From NCBI GenBank assembly GCA_965227905.1, contig OZ245780.1:2170001-2234000 (forward strand): a DNA stretch of 64,000 nt. Reading direction: 5' to 3'. Numbering within the stretch: the first letter of the stretch is position 1; every line of letters starts with the position of its first letter. The DNA comes from CBDDHT01 sp965227905 (GTDB taxonomy: Bacteria; Pseudomonadota; Alphaproteobacteria; Rhizobiales; Methyloligellaceae). Made by a program: the position numbers and the translations under genes. The notes below the pieces were generated by a model. The model was not told the DNA's origin, made no database searches, and was given only the letters and a program-made list of their open reading frames with translations. Below are positions 52,701 to 59,622 of the stretch, piece after piece.

Positions 52701-52885
52701 TATATGCAACTGGAACCGGTAGTGAGGTTCAGAAGCCCCTCGCCACCGTCGTAGTTGGTGGATTGGTAAGCTCGACAGTACTCACATTGCTTGTTCTACC
52801 GGCACTCTATCGCTGGTTTCTGCCTCGCTCTCTAAAGGTTGAGATGGTTCCTGACACATCATTGCGGTCGGCGCCTGCTGAATAG
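49736..52885 (+). CDS. czcA: Heavy-metal efflux RND pump (CzcA/CusA family)
   Basis: A 1049-residue inner-membrane proton-driven pump with twelve helices and two large periplasmic loops. The N-terminus LPVDAFPDVTPTLVQVFTET is the HME signature. The fourth helix reads AIGMMVDGAIVIAEN, with D404 and E411 corresponding to D408 and E415 of Cupriavidus CzcA. The first Asp of the Czc DFG motif is Ala398, as in Cus-type pumps. The substrate is therefore uncertain between divalent (Zn, Co, Ni) and monovalent metals, although the His-rich adaptor and CDF neighbour favour divalent. It starts 64 bp after czcB. Confidence 0.95.
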   Translation: MHAFIERILGQRLLILLFGVAIFAAGYQSYRDLPVDAFPDVTPTLVQVFTETEGLAPEEVERYVTYPIEVAMNGLPDLKEIRSVSNFGLSVVNVYFADGTDIYFARQLVNERLQLSREEIPEGFGDPEMGPITTGLGQILFYFVEDEKSERSGEELREIQDWLIKFNLQTVPGVTEVLSLGGEVKQFKVHVDPNALLRYGLAIGDVTDAIRVNNGNVGAQYIVKNSEQYLIRSVGLARNIADIESIVLKVRDGVPVYVRDVADVGIGGEVRQGLATLNGKGETVAGLVLKLIGTNTSNVIADVKERLEKINASLPPGVSVVPYYDQSRLVLASVATVTDALLQGVVLVALIILLFMGGFRPSLVVALSIPFSVATAFILMQAAGLSANLMSLGGIAIAIGMMVDGAIVIAENVDRLLKEDHKGLTKHQIVARACAEVVRPISFAILIIIVVFLPLFTLQGVEGKTFKPLAITVSLAMLGSLVFAVLIAPILAEMLMRRPTARPGKKGPGRNFGDLVVSFILFFYRPLVTLFVKVRVLAVLLAGGLLALGVWVFPFLGSEFVPRLNEGDLLVRVTMAPSISLEESRDTVLKFERQLLRDFPEVKRVVSRVGRGEVGAHADPVNSAESFVELKPREAWKSDRSPEELFAAMSHAFEGFPGARFNFTQPIAAAVDELLTGTKAELAIKLFGPDTEILKSTATEIQRAVAGIAGASDVQMDQVTGTPQLRIRVDREAISRYGVNVNDVQSVIRAAIGGDIAGQIFEDVKRFNILVRYNKDARSTPEAIRAIVIRTPSGTLVPLDQIATVDEIVGPRQITRENGQRFITIQANVRGRDIGSFVAEGQTRIAEAVKLPAGYLVEWGGQFELQQEANKRLAIVVPITLGLVFLLLFLNFGSLKSSLLIMLNIPLALVGGVVALWLGGLNLSVPASVGFIALFGIALENGMVLVTYLNSLVHSGKPINQASIEGACMRVRPVLMTAATTALGLIPLLYATGTGSEVQKPLATVVVGGLVSSTVLTLLVLPALYRWFLPRSLKVEMVPDTSLRSAPAE

Positions 52886-52894
52886 GACAGTCGA

Positions 52895-53752
52895 ATGGCG
52901 CACGTACATCAACATAGCAACAAGCGGCGGACGTTTTGGGCTGCCATTTTGACAGCAGGGTTCATGGGAGCCGAGATCGTCGGCGGCCTGGTCTCGGGCT
53001 CATTGGCCTTGCTTGCAGACGCTGCCCACATGTTGACCGATGCCGTCTCGCTCACCTTCGCCTGGATAGCGTTCCGGCTGGCGGAGCGTCCGCCCGACAA
53101 GGCCCGCACCTACGGCTATGACCGCTTTCAGATCCTTGTCGCGTTCACCAACGGAATCTCGTTGTTCTTTATTGTCGGCTGGATTCTCTATGAGGGCATT
53201 CAGCGCTTCTTCAATCCGATTGAAGTCCTGGGCGGCACGATGATGGCCGTCGCTCTTGCAGGGCTTGTCGTGAACATCGCCGCGTTTCTGCTGCTTCATG
53301 GAGCCGATCGGGACAATCTCAATATTCGCGGAGCCATGCTCCATGTCATTGGCGATCTTCTCGGGTCGGTGGCCGCTCTTTGCGCTGCCGGTGTGATCTT
53401 GTGGATCGGATGGACACCGATCGATCCTCTCTTGTCGATCCTGGTCGCGTTGATCCTGCTGCGCGGTGCCTGGCGCCTGGTCACCGAGGCCGGGCACATC
53501 CTGTTGGAGGGCGCGCCGCGCAACATCGACATCGAGGAGATCAAAAAGGACATCGCGGCGCATGTCGCGGGCGTCACTGATATTCGTCACGTGCATGTCT
53601 GGTCGCTGACACAGCAAAAGCCTCTGATCACTCTGCATGCTGACATCGAATGGGGTGCCGACCCGGAAAAGACAGTCTCCCTGATCCGCGACCGGATCGG
53701 TGAGCGATTTCAGATTGAGCACGCAACAATCGAGACGCGCTGCATCGCGTAA
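52895..53752 (+). CDS. czcD: Cation diffusion facilitator (CzcD-like zinc/cobalt transporter)
   Basis: A 285-residue inner-membrane metal/proton antiporter with six helices and a C-terminal cytoplasmic metallochaperone-like domain. The transport-site motifs are H45-x3-D49 (AAHMLTDAVSL) and a second HVIGD in helix 5 (LHVIGDLLGSVAAL). The N-terminus MAHVHQHSNK is short and has few histidines. It moves Zn2+ or Co2+ from the cytoplasm to the periplasm, where the RND system would take over. It starts nine bases after czcA, so it is in the same operon. Confidence 0.95.
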   Translation: MAHVHQHSNKRRTFWAAILTAGFMGAEIVGGLVSGSLALLADAAHMLTDAVSLTFAWIAFRLAERPPDKARTYGYDRFQILVAFTNGISLFFIVGWILYEGIQRFFNPIEVLGGTMMAVALAGLVVNIAAFLLLHGADRDNLNIRGAMLHVIGDLLGSVAALCAAGVILWIGWTPIDPLLSILVALILLRGAWRLVTEAGHILLEGAPRNIDIEEIKKDIAAHVAGVTDIRHVHVWSLTQQKPLITLHADIEWGADPEKTVSLIRDRIGERFQIEHATIETRCIA

Positions 53753-53765
53753 GGACGATTGGTCC

Positions 53766-54374
53766 ATGAAGTTTTCGCTATTGATTGCTGGGTACAAGCT
53801 TCGCCGAATAGCTGCGGTTGTTTGGATATGCGGACTTTGTTCGATTTCCAGTTTGAACGGCCATGCGCAGGTCGACAGAAATTTCGAAGAGCCTTTTCAC
53901 TTCGTCTCAGCTGTCCTGAGCGAAAGTGTGTCCTTGAGGTCAGCTGACCGGAAACCTGTCAACAGGATCATCGGATGGCTTGAGGACGTTCTGCTCGTCG
54001 ATACTAGGGTTCACTTAAACGCCGTCATGCATACAGGCGTGATTGTCTCGGCAATCAATGCGCGGAACTTTGAGGGTTTTGTCCGCAATGGGTCTGACTG
54101 GGTGCGTTTCTCTGTTCGCAAGGCGGGCAGGGAAGCGGTGACCATCGAGCGCCCAGTCGTCCGCTTCTACCGCCTGCAGACCGAAGGGGCGCCCGACAAG
54201 ATACGTCCGATCATACGAATGAAACTGTGTGTCGCCGGCTATGTCGAAGACGCCGATTTCATTCTGCGGGATAAGGTCTCCGAAGGATATTCGATAGTGC
54301 TTGGTCGCAGTTTTCTTGCCCGGAAATTCCTGATCGATCCCAGACGGAAATTTTTGGCAAACGGTGCCTGCTAG
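53766..54374 (+). CDS. Exported retropepsin-like protein with His in place of the catalytic Asp
   Basis: A 202-residue protein with a signal peptide (KLRRIAAVVWICGLCSISSL, cut near HAQ, residue 34). Its fold matches the family of putative ATP-dependent zinc proteases linked to RimK (retropepsin-like): IIGWLEDVLLVDTRVHLNAV, NGSDWVRFSV, IRPIIRMKLCVAGYVEDADF, and the closing IVLGRSFLARKFLIDPRRKF. The position normally holding DTGA reads H89-T90-G91-V92, so the aspartyl site is missing. It is probably a non-catalytic binding protein or has altered chemistry. The ATG at 53766 lies 13 bp after czcD. Confidence 0.7.
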   Translation: MKFSLLIAGYKLRRIAAVVWICGLCSISSLNGHAQVDRNFEEPFHFVSAVLSESVSLRSADRKPVNRIIGWLEDVLLVDTRVHLNAVMHTGVIVSAINARNFEGFVRNGSDWVRFSVRKAGREAVTIERPVVRFYRLQTEGAPDKIRPIIRMKLCVAGYVEDADFILRDKVSEGYSIVLGRSFLARKFLIDPRRKFLANGAC

Positions 54375-54384
54375 AGCGGTTGCT

Positions 54385-54831
54385 CTAACGATAGGGTCCC
54401 ATACCCTCCCGCGCCAACTCGTCGGCGCGTTCGTTCTCGGGATGTCCGGCATGGCCTTTGACCCAGTGCCAACGGACATCGTGAACCTGCCGCGCCTCAT
54501 CAAGGCGCTTCCATAGATCGACATTCTTGACGGGTTTCTTCGCGGCGGTTTTCCAACCGTTCCGCTTCCAGTTCTTCATCCAGTCCGTAATGCCGCCCCG
54601 GACATAATTCGAGTCCGTATGGAGATCGACCTGGGAAGGGCCTTTGAGCGACTCAAGCGCCATTATTGCTGCGATAAGCTCCATGCGGTTGTTGGTTGTC
54701 TCGGCTTCTCCGCCGTTGATCTCTTTGCGATGCTCGCCATTCATCAGAATGGCGCCCCATCCACCAGGTCCGGGATTGCCTGAACAGGCGCCATCGGTGT
54801 AGATCACAATTTCAGGAGTCTCGCCGCTCAT
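54385..54831 (-). CDS. rnhA: Ribonuclease HI
   Basis: Cleaves RNA in RNA-DNA hybrids during replication. The four acidic residues of the active site are D13 (YTDGACSGNPG), E51 (NNRMELIAAI), D73 (HTDSNYV) and D137 (NERADELA), with the flexible-loop histidine nearby in KGHAGHP. The basic handle (MKNWKRNGWKTAAKKPVKN) is present. It has 148 residues, standard. The start shares four bases with the thrB stop, giving translational coupling. Confidence 0.97.
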   Translation of the reverse strand: MSGETPEIVIYTDGACSGNPGPGGWGAILMNGEHRKEINGGEAETTNNRMELIAAIMALESLKGPSQVDLHTDSNYVRGGITDWMKNWKRNGWKTAAKKPVKNVDLWKRLDEARQVHDVRWHWVKGHAGHPENERADELAREGMGPYR

Positions 54832-55799
54832 TCGATCTTATCCAATCCATATTCGCTTGTGGCCTTTACCTGCGCGTGAAAACGCAGTTTGCGTACATAT
54901 TCCAGAGGGTCCTTGGGTTTCACCAAGGCGTCCTCAGACGTATTCAGCCAGTCATAGACACGCGTCAGCAGAAAACGAAGCGCGGCGCCGCGAGCCAGGA
55001 TCGGCAAGGCGTCATACTCGCTGCTCGTGAGGGGGCGTACCTGCGTGTAGGCCTTGAGCATCGCGCGTGCCTTCGTGATGTTGAAGGCATTGTCCTGTTC
55101 GAAACACCAGGCATTCAGGCAAATGGCAATATCATAGGCAAGGGCATCTGTGCAGGCGAAGTAGAAGTCGATGAAACCCGAAATCTCCTTGCCCATAAAG
55201 AAAACATTGTCAGGAAAGAGGTCGGCATGAATGATGCCGCTCGGCAGACCCTCGGGCCAGTTGGCTTCGAGAAATGAGAGTTCGGATTCCATTTCGCCGG
55301 TCAGCCCGGCCAGAATGGACTCGGCCCTCTCGCCAGACGAGGTGAGGAGAGGACGCCAGTCCGTCACCGAAAGGCTGTTCGGCCGTGAACCCGAATAAGT
55401 CAGTCCAGCCAGATGGAACTCCGCCAGTGCGCGCCCAAGAGCCGCACAATGCTCCGGCCAGGGGCGGCGAATCCACAAGCCTTCAAGAAAGGTCACCATC
55501 GCGGCTGGACGCCCCGCCAGCTCGCGCAACATCCTTCCGTCTCGATCGTGTACGGGCGTGGGGCATTGAAAACCGGCGGCCGCCAGATGGTCCATCAAGC
55601 CGAGAAAGAAGGGCAGGTCATCCGGATCGACCCGCTTCTCATAGAGCGTCAGGATGAACGGGCCTTCCGCCGTGTGCACAAGGTAGTTGGAGTTTTCGAC
55701 ACCTTCGGCGATGCCCTTGTATGACCACAGTTCGCCGATGTCGTAGGTCGCAATGAAACGCGCGAGCTCGTCGTCGGGAACTTCTGTATAAACAGCCAT
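54828..55799 (-). CDS. thrB: Homoserine kinase (ThrB, aminoglycoside-phosphotransferase fold)
   Basis: Phosphorylates homoserine to O-phosphohomoserine, the substrate of the thrC enzyme encoded at 33977. It has 323 residues and is of the APH-fold type common in alphaproteobacteria, not the GHMP type of E. coli. Features are the N-terminal MAVYTEVPDDELARFIATYD, GVENSNYLVHT, and the catalytic loop SGIIHADLFPDNVFF with the ADLFPDN motif. ISGFIDFYFACTDALAYD is the metal-binding segment. It lies 20 bp after ispH and overlaps rnhA by four bases. Confidence 0.96.
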   Translation of the reverse strand: MAVYTEVPDDELARFIATYDIGELWSYKGIAEGVENSNYLVHTAEGPFILTLYEKRVDPDDLPFFLGLMDHLAAAGFQCPTPVHDRDGRMLRELAGRPAAMVTFLEGLWIRRPWPEHCAALGRALAEFHLAGLTYSGSRPNSLSVTDWRPLLTSSGERAESILAGLTGEMESELSFLEANWPEGLPSGIIHADLFPDNVFFMGKEISGFIDFYFACTDALAYDIAICLNAWCFEQDNAFNITKARAMLKAYTQVRPLTSSEYDALPILARGAALRFLLTRVYDWLNTSEDALVKPKDPLEYVRKLRFHAQVKATSEYGLDKIE

Positions 55800-55819
55800 T
55801 ATGGTCGAGCGATCTCGTA

Positions 55820-56827
55820 TCAGGCAGCCGCGGGGTCGCGAAGCGCCCGCGGTAGTTTGAAATGGACGTTTTCCGTCGCGGTCGGAACTTCCTCGACGGT
55901 GACGTCATAGCGCTCTGAGAAGGCCTGGATCATTTCGTCGACCAGAATCTCCGGTGCCGACGCACCGGCGGTAATTCCGATCGTCTTCAGATCGGCGAAT
56001 CGGGACCAGTCGATTTCCTCTGCCCTTTGCAGCAGCATTGCATCCTCACAACCTTGCCGCAGGGCGACTTCAACCAGACGCTTCGAGTTGGAGCTATTCG
56101 GTGCGCCGACCACAATCATTCTCTCGCAGCGGGCGGCAATCGCTTTGACGGCAGCCTGGCGGTTGGTGGTTGCGTAACAGATGTCATCCTTGTGCGGCCC
56201 GACGATGTTGGGGAACCGCGATTGGAGAATATCGATGATCTCCTGAGTATCGTCGACCGAGAGCGTTGTCTGGGTCATATAAGCCAGGCGATCGGCGTTG
56301 ACGGCCTCAAAATTCCGAGCGTCATCAGCGGTTTCGACGAGGCGCACCGACCCGTCAGGCAATTGTCCCATTGTGCCGATCACTTCCGGGTGACCGGCGT
56401 GGCCGATGAGAATGATCTCCAAACCATCCGCATGATGGCGTTCTGCCTCCACATGGACCTTCGAGACCAGGGGGCAGGTCGCATCGAGAAAGAAGAGTTC
56501 GCGCTCGGTTGCGGCCGCGGGTACGGACTTTGGAACGCCATGAGCCGAGAATATGACAGGTGCCTCGGTTTCGGGGATTTCGTCCAGTTCTTCGACGAAG
56601 ATCGCCCCCTTCGCCCGCAGATCATCAACAACGTACTTATTGTGGACAATTTCATGGCGAACATAGACCGGAGCGCCGAATCTCTCCAAAGCGCGCTCGA
56701 CAATTTGAATCGCACGGTCTACACCGGCGCAAAATCCGCGGGGGGCGGCTAAAAAAATGGTTAACGGTGTACGGTTTCCCGCATTTTCCGTAGGTGGGCT
56801 GTCAGGTCCTAAATCGTTCATGTTCAT
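55820..56827 (-). CDS. ispH: 4-hydroxy-3-methylbut-2-enyl diphosphate reductase
   Basis: Last enzyme of the MEP isoprenoid pathway, producing IPP and DMAPP with a 4Fe-4S cluster. The cluster ligands are C33 (GFCAGVDRAI), C118 (LDATCPLV) and C217 (DDICYATTNRQ). Substrate-binding motifs FSAHGVPKSVP and GAPNSSNSKRL are present. It has 335 residues, with an N-terminal extension of about 20 polar residues. First gene of the ispH-thrB-rnhA operon. Confidence 0.97.
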   Translation of the reverse strand: MNMNDLGPDSPPTENAGNRTPLTIFLAAPRGFCAGVDRAIQIVERALERFGAPVYVRHEIVHNKYVVDDLRAKGAIFVEELDEIPETEAPVIFSAHGVPKSVPAAATERELFFLDATCPLVSKVHVEAERHHADGLEIILIGHAGHPEVIGTMGQLPDGSVRLVETADDARNFEAVNADRLAYMTQTTLSVDDTQEIIDILQSRFPNIVGPHKDDICYATTNRQAAVKAIAARCERMIVVGAPNSSNSKRLVEVALRQGCEDAMLLQRAEEIDWSRFADLKTIGITAGASAPEILVDEMIQAFSERYDVTVEEVPTATENVHFKLPRALRDPAAA

Positions 56828-57015
56828 TATGCTACGAGGCCCATTGACTTCGTTGGGAAATGGCGCTTGCGATGCATCGACATGCCGGATAGGGTCTCGG
56901 TCACTGTCGAAAAATCAATGGCAAATCAGCCTCTAGGGCGTCGCCAATGTCAGTGTATAGATGCTCGTAATAAGGGCCTGTCAAGATTTTGGACGGGGAA
57001 AAGTTGAGGGTTTGT

Positions 57016-57642
57016 GTGAAGCCGTGGTCCGACATAACACGGAAAGCGGTGGTATCGGCGTTCGTGGCGGTACTGGTGTCCGGCTGCGCCATTTCGCAAC
57101 TGACATCGCCATTTAGCTCACGATCGAAGAAAACTGCCGACGCGCCTAACGTTTCCGAAGAGCGCCTGCTTGAAGCTGCTCGCACGGATACAACTGGTCA
57201 GGTTGCACTCGCGCAGCAGGCGACTGGTTGCCCGGACTTTACCGTGTGGCCACGCGACAAAATGCTCACGATCTACGAAATTGGTCGTGTCGGCGACGGG
57301 TTAGGCATCCTTCATCGCGGGGAAATCACCAAAGTCGCACGAGAATGCCAGGTTTCGTCATCGCGCGTGCGAATCAAATACGGATTTGCAGGCCGCGTGT
57401 TGCTTGGACCGCGCGGACAGCCTGGCCCCGTTACGCTCCCGCTCAAGGTCCATGTGACCGATTCCCAGCGAAACATCGTGTCGACGGAAAACACCAAGAT
57501 CAACGTCAATGTTCCGCCCGATACGCCGGTCGGCTACTTCTCTGCGGTGAAAGAACTGAGTTTCACTGTCAAGCCGGGGGTCGCTGTCGGCGACTACCAG
57601 CTCTTCATCGGTTTCGACCGGTCCCACCCCGGAGCGGGATAA
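57016..57642 (+). CDS. Lipoprotein of unknown function
   Basis: A 208-residue protein from the GTG at 57016, with GAGGG about 6 bases upstream. The lipobox LVSGC puts the lipidated cysteine at residue 24 (AVVSAFVAVLVSGC). The mature part has a Ser/Lys-rich linker and a beta-rich domain: CPDFTVWPRDKMLTIYEIG, ARECQVSSSRVRIKYGFAGR, and LPLKVHVTDSQRNIVSTENT. Two further cysteines may pair. I do not recognise a named family, although similar lipoproteins are common in Hyphomicrobiales. It stands alone upstream of the glycine riboswitch. Confidence 0.7.
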   Translation: MKPWSDITRKAVVSAFVAVLVSGCAISQLTSPFSSRSKKTADAPNVSEERLLEAARTDTTGQVALAQQATGCPDFTVWPRDKMLTIYEIGRVGDGLGILHRGEITKVARECQVSSSRVRIKYGFAGRVLLGPRGQPGPVTLPLKVHVTDSQRNIVSTENTKINVNVPPDTPVGYFSAVKELSFTVKPGVAVGDYQLFIGFDRSHPGAG

Positions 57643-57696
57643 ACCCATTTCCATATCGTCGTTGGCGACTCCATAAACGCAAGATTCTGTTGGTGC

Positions 57697-57716
57697 GACA
57701 GCAGTCGAATGCTGTC
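57697..57716 (+). terminator. Weak hairpin after the lipoprotein gene
   Basis: A 7-bp stem GACAGCA/TGCTGTC with a 6-base loop, 54 bp after the stop codon and without a T-tract. It could end the lipoprotein transcript before the riboswitch leader. Confidence 0.3.
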
Positions 57717-57830
57717 ACGCATACTTGATTCTATGCGACGAAAGCGGACCTTGCTCCGCATTGACTCGGGTACGGCACAGCCTATGATCGCCGACGTCAT
57801 TGGACACAATGATCAGGACCATTTGAGTCT

Positions 57831-58013
57831 TGCGGGAGAGACCGGCATCGGCCGGCGCCGAAGGAGCAACCGCCCCGGAAACTCTCAGGCAAAAGGACCG
57901 CAGGATGATGGCACTCTGGAAAGCAATCGGCACCGATTGATCTTGCCGGTTCACCGACGGGGATAGGCGCGCTGGAGCGTTAAATCTCTCAGGTTCCGTG
58001 ACAGAGGGGGCGG
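57831..58013 (+). promoter_or_regulatory. Tandem glycine riboswitch controlling the gcv operon
   Basis: Two glycine aptamers in series precede gcvT. Aptamer 1 (about 57831-57902) has GCGGGAGAGACC, the GCCGAAGGAGCAA core and CTCTCAGGCAAAAGGACCGC. Aptamer 2 (about 57911-58012) has ACTCTGGAAAGC, CCGACGGGG, then AATCTCTCAGGTTCCGTGAC and AGAGGGGG. These are the conserved blocks of the gcvT RNA class. Glycine binding should turn on gcv expression. The stretch 58014-58068 between aptamer 2 and gcvT is the expression platform; no strong terminator hairpin is visible, so control of translation is as likely as attenuation. Confidence 0.92.
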
Positions 58014-58068
58014 GTCTTGAGCGCAGGCTCGGGATGCGGTCTTTTGGGTTGCACGGAGCCGAATTGCG

Positions 58069-59232
58069 ATGAACGCCACAGTTGCTACATCGACGGCCGA
58101 TCAGAGCCTTCATCATACCCCTCTACACGATTTGCATATTGAGTTGGGCGCCAAGATGGTGCCATTCGCCGGTTTTGAGATGCCGCTCCGCTACGCGCCC
58201 GGAATCATCGCCGAGCATCTGCACACGCGCAACGCCGCGTCTCTGTTCGACGTATCGCATATGGGACAGGTCCGGGTCACCGGACCGAGTCATGCCGTTG
58301 CGTCGGCCGCGCTGGAACGCCTTATGCCGCAGGATATTGGTGGTCTGGCAGCCGGACAGGTTCGCTATTGCCAGCTCTTGAACGAAGACGGGGGCATTGT
58401 GGACGATCTCATGGTGACCAGACCGATTGGATCGGATCGTGATGGCTGCCTGTCACTGGTCATCAATGCCAGCAGAATTTCGGAAGATCGCGATCTCTTG
58501 GAGCGACAGCTTCCCGACAATGTGGTTTTGAGCGAGACGTCGAAGGACGGCCTCATCGCGCTGCAGGGGCCGGCGTCTGCTGAGGTAATCCAACGGCATT
58601 GCCCGGAAGCCGCGGACTTAACTTTCATGACGGCGACGGATGCAGTCTTCGATGGCATTGAATGTCATATCTGTCGGGCCGGATATACAGGCGAAGATGG
58701 ATTTGAGATCTCGGTTGATCGCGCTCAGGTAGAGATTGTCGCGCGCGCACTGCTCTCAGACCCGAATGTGAAACCGGCAGGTTTGGGCGCGCGTGATTCA
58801 CTGCGTCTGGAAGCAGCACTCAGTCTTTTCGGCAACGAACTGGACGAAGCGACGACACCGATCGAAGCAGGACTTGGCTGGTCGATCGGCGCCAAGCGGA
58901 AACAAGATGGAGGGTTTCCAGGCGACGCTCGGATTCTCGATGAGATCAAGAACGGGCCGAAACGTCGTCTGGTTGGGATACGGCCGGTCGACCGCGCGCC
59001 GGCCCGAGAAGGGACGGAGATCAGATCGGACGATGATCGAGCCATCGGTCATATCACCAGCGGTGTGTTTTCGCCGTCATTGGAGCATCCAATTGCCCTT
59101 GGTTACGTCGAACGTGAATACGCCAAAACAGGCACTGAGATCGGGCTGGTCGTTCGCGGTCGCAAGAAGACAGCGCATATCGTCAAGACACCGTTTGTGC
59201 CACACAGATATCACCGGACAAGCAGCAGGTAA
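58069..59232 (+). CDS. gcvT: Glycine cleavage system T protein (aminomethyltransferase)
   Basis: Transfers the methylene group from the aminomethyl-lipoyl H protein to tetrahydrofolate and releases ammonia. It has 387 residues. Features are HIELGAKMVPFAGFEMPLRY, ASLFDVSHMGQVRV, the folate-site Asp in CRAGYTGEDGFEIS, and the LRLEAALSLFGNELDEATTP segment. The first 17 residues are polar and variable. First gene of the riboswitch-controlled operon; gcvH follows after 12 bp. Confidence 0.97.
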   Translation: MNATVATSTADQSLHHTPLHDLHIELGAKMVPFAGFEMPLRYAPGIIAEHLHTRNAASLFDVSHMGQVRVTGPSHAVASAALERLMPQDIGGLAAGQVRYCQLLNEDGGIVDDLMVTRPIGSDRDGCLSLVINASRISEDRDLLERQLPDNVVLSETSKDGLIALQGPASAEVIQRHCPEAADLTFMTATDAVFDGIECHICRAGYTGEDGFEISVDRAQVEIVARALLSDPNVKPAGLGARDSLRLEAALSLFGNELDEATTPIEAGLGWSIGAKRKQDGGFPGDARILDEIKNGPKRRLVGIRPVDRAPAREGTEIRSDDDRAIGHITSGVFSPSLEHPIALGYVEREYAKTGTEIGLVVRGRKKTAHIVKTPFVPHRYHRTSSR

Positions 59233-59244
59233 GGGAGCGAACAG

Positions 59245-59622
59245 ATGAGCGACATGAAATACACCGAAGACCACGAATATGTCCGCATCGAAGGCGATGT
59301 CGCGACCGTCGGTATCACGATCTACGCGCAGGAGCAGCTTGGCGATATCGTCTATGTCGAGTTGCCCGAAAAAGGAAAGTCGCTTGCCAAGGGTGACGAA
59401 GCGGCCGTTATCGAATCCGTCAAAGCCGCTGCCGAAGTCTATGCACCGATCACGGGCGAGGTGGTGGAAGCCAACGCCGCATTGGACGACAGCCCGGCGC
59501 TCGTCAATGAAAGCCCGGAGAGCGATGCCTGGATCATGAAGATCAAGATTGCCGACACGTCCGAGCTTGACGGCATGATGGATGCAGCCGGTTATAAGGA
59601 ATTTGTAGCGGGGCTCGATTGA
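59245..59622 (+). CDS. gcvH: Glycine cleavage system H protein
   Basis: A 125-residue lipoyl carrier that shuttles the aminomethyl group between the P, T and L proteins. The lipoylated Lys60 is in AAVIESVKAAAEVYAPITGE. The N-terminal YTEDHEYVRIEGDVATVGIT and DIVYVELPEKG are family standard. It overlaps gcvPA by four bases. Confidence 0.98.
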   Translation: MSDMKYTEDHEYVRIEGDVATVGITIYAQEQLGDIVYVELPEKGKSLAKGDEAAVIESVKAAAEVYAPITGEVVEANAALDDSPALVNESPESDAWIMKIKIADTSELDGMMDAAGYKEFVAGLD

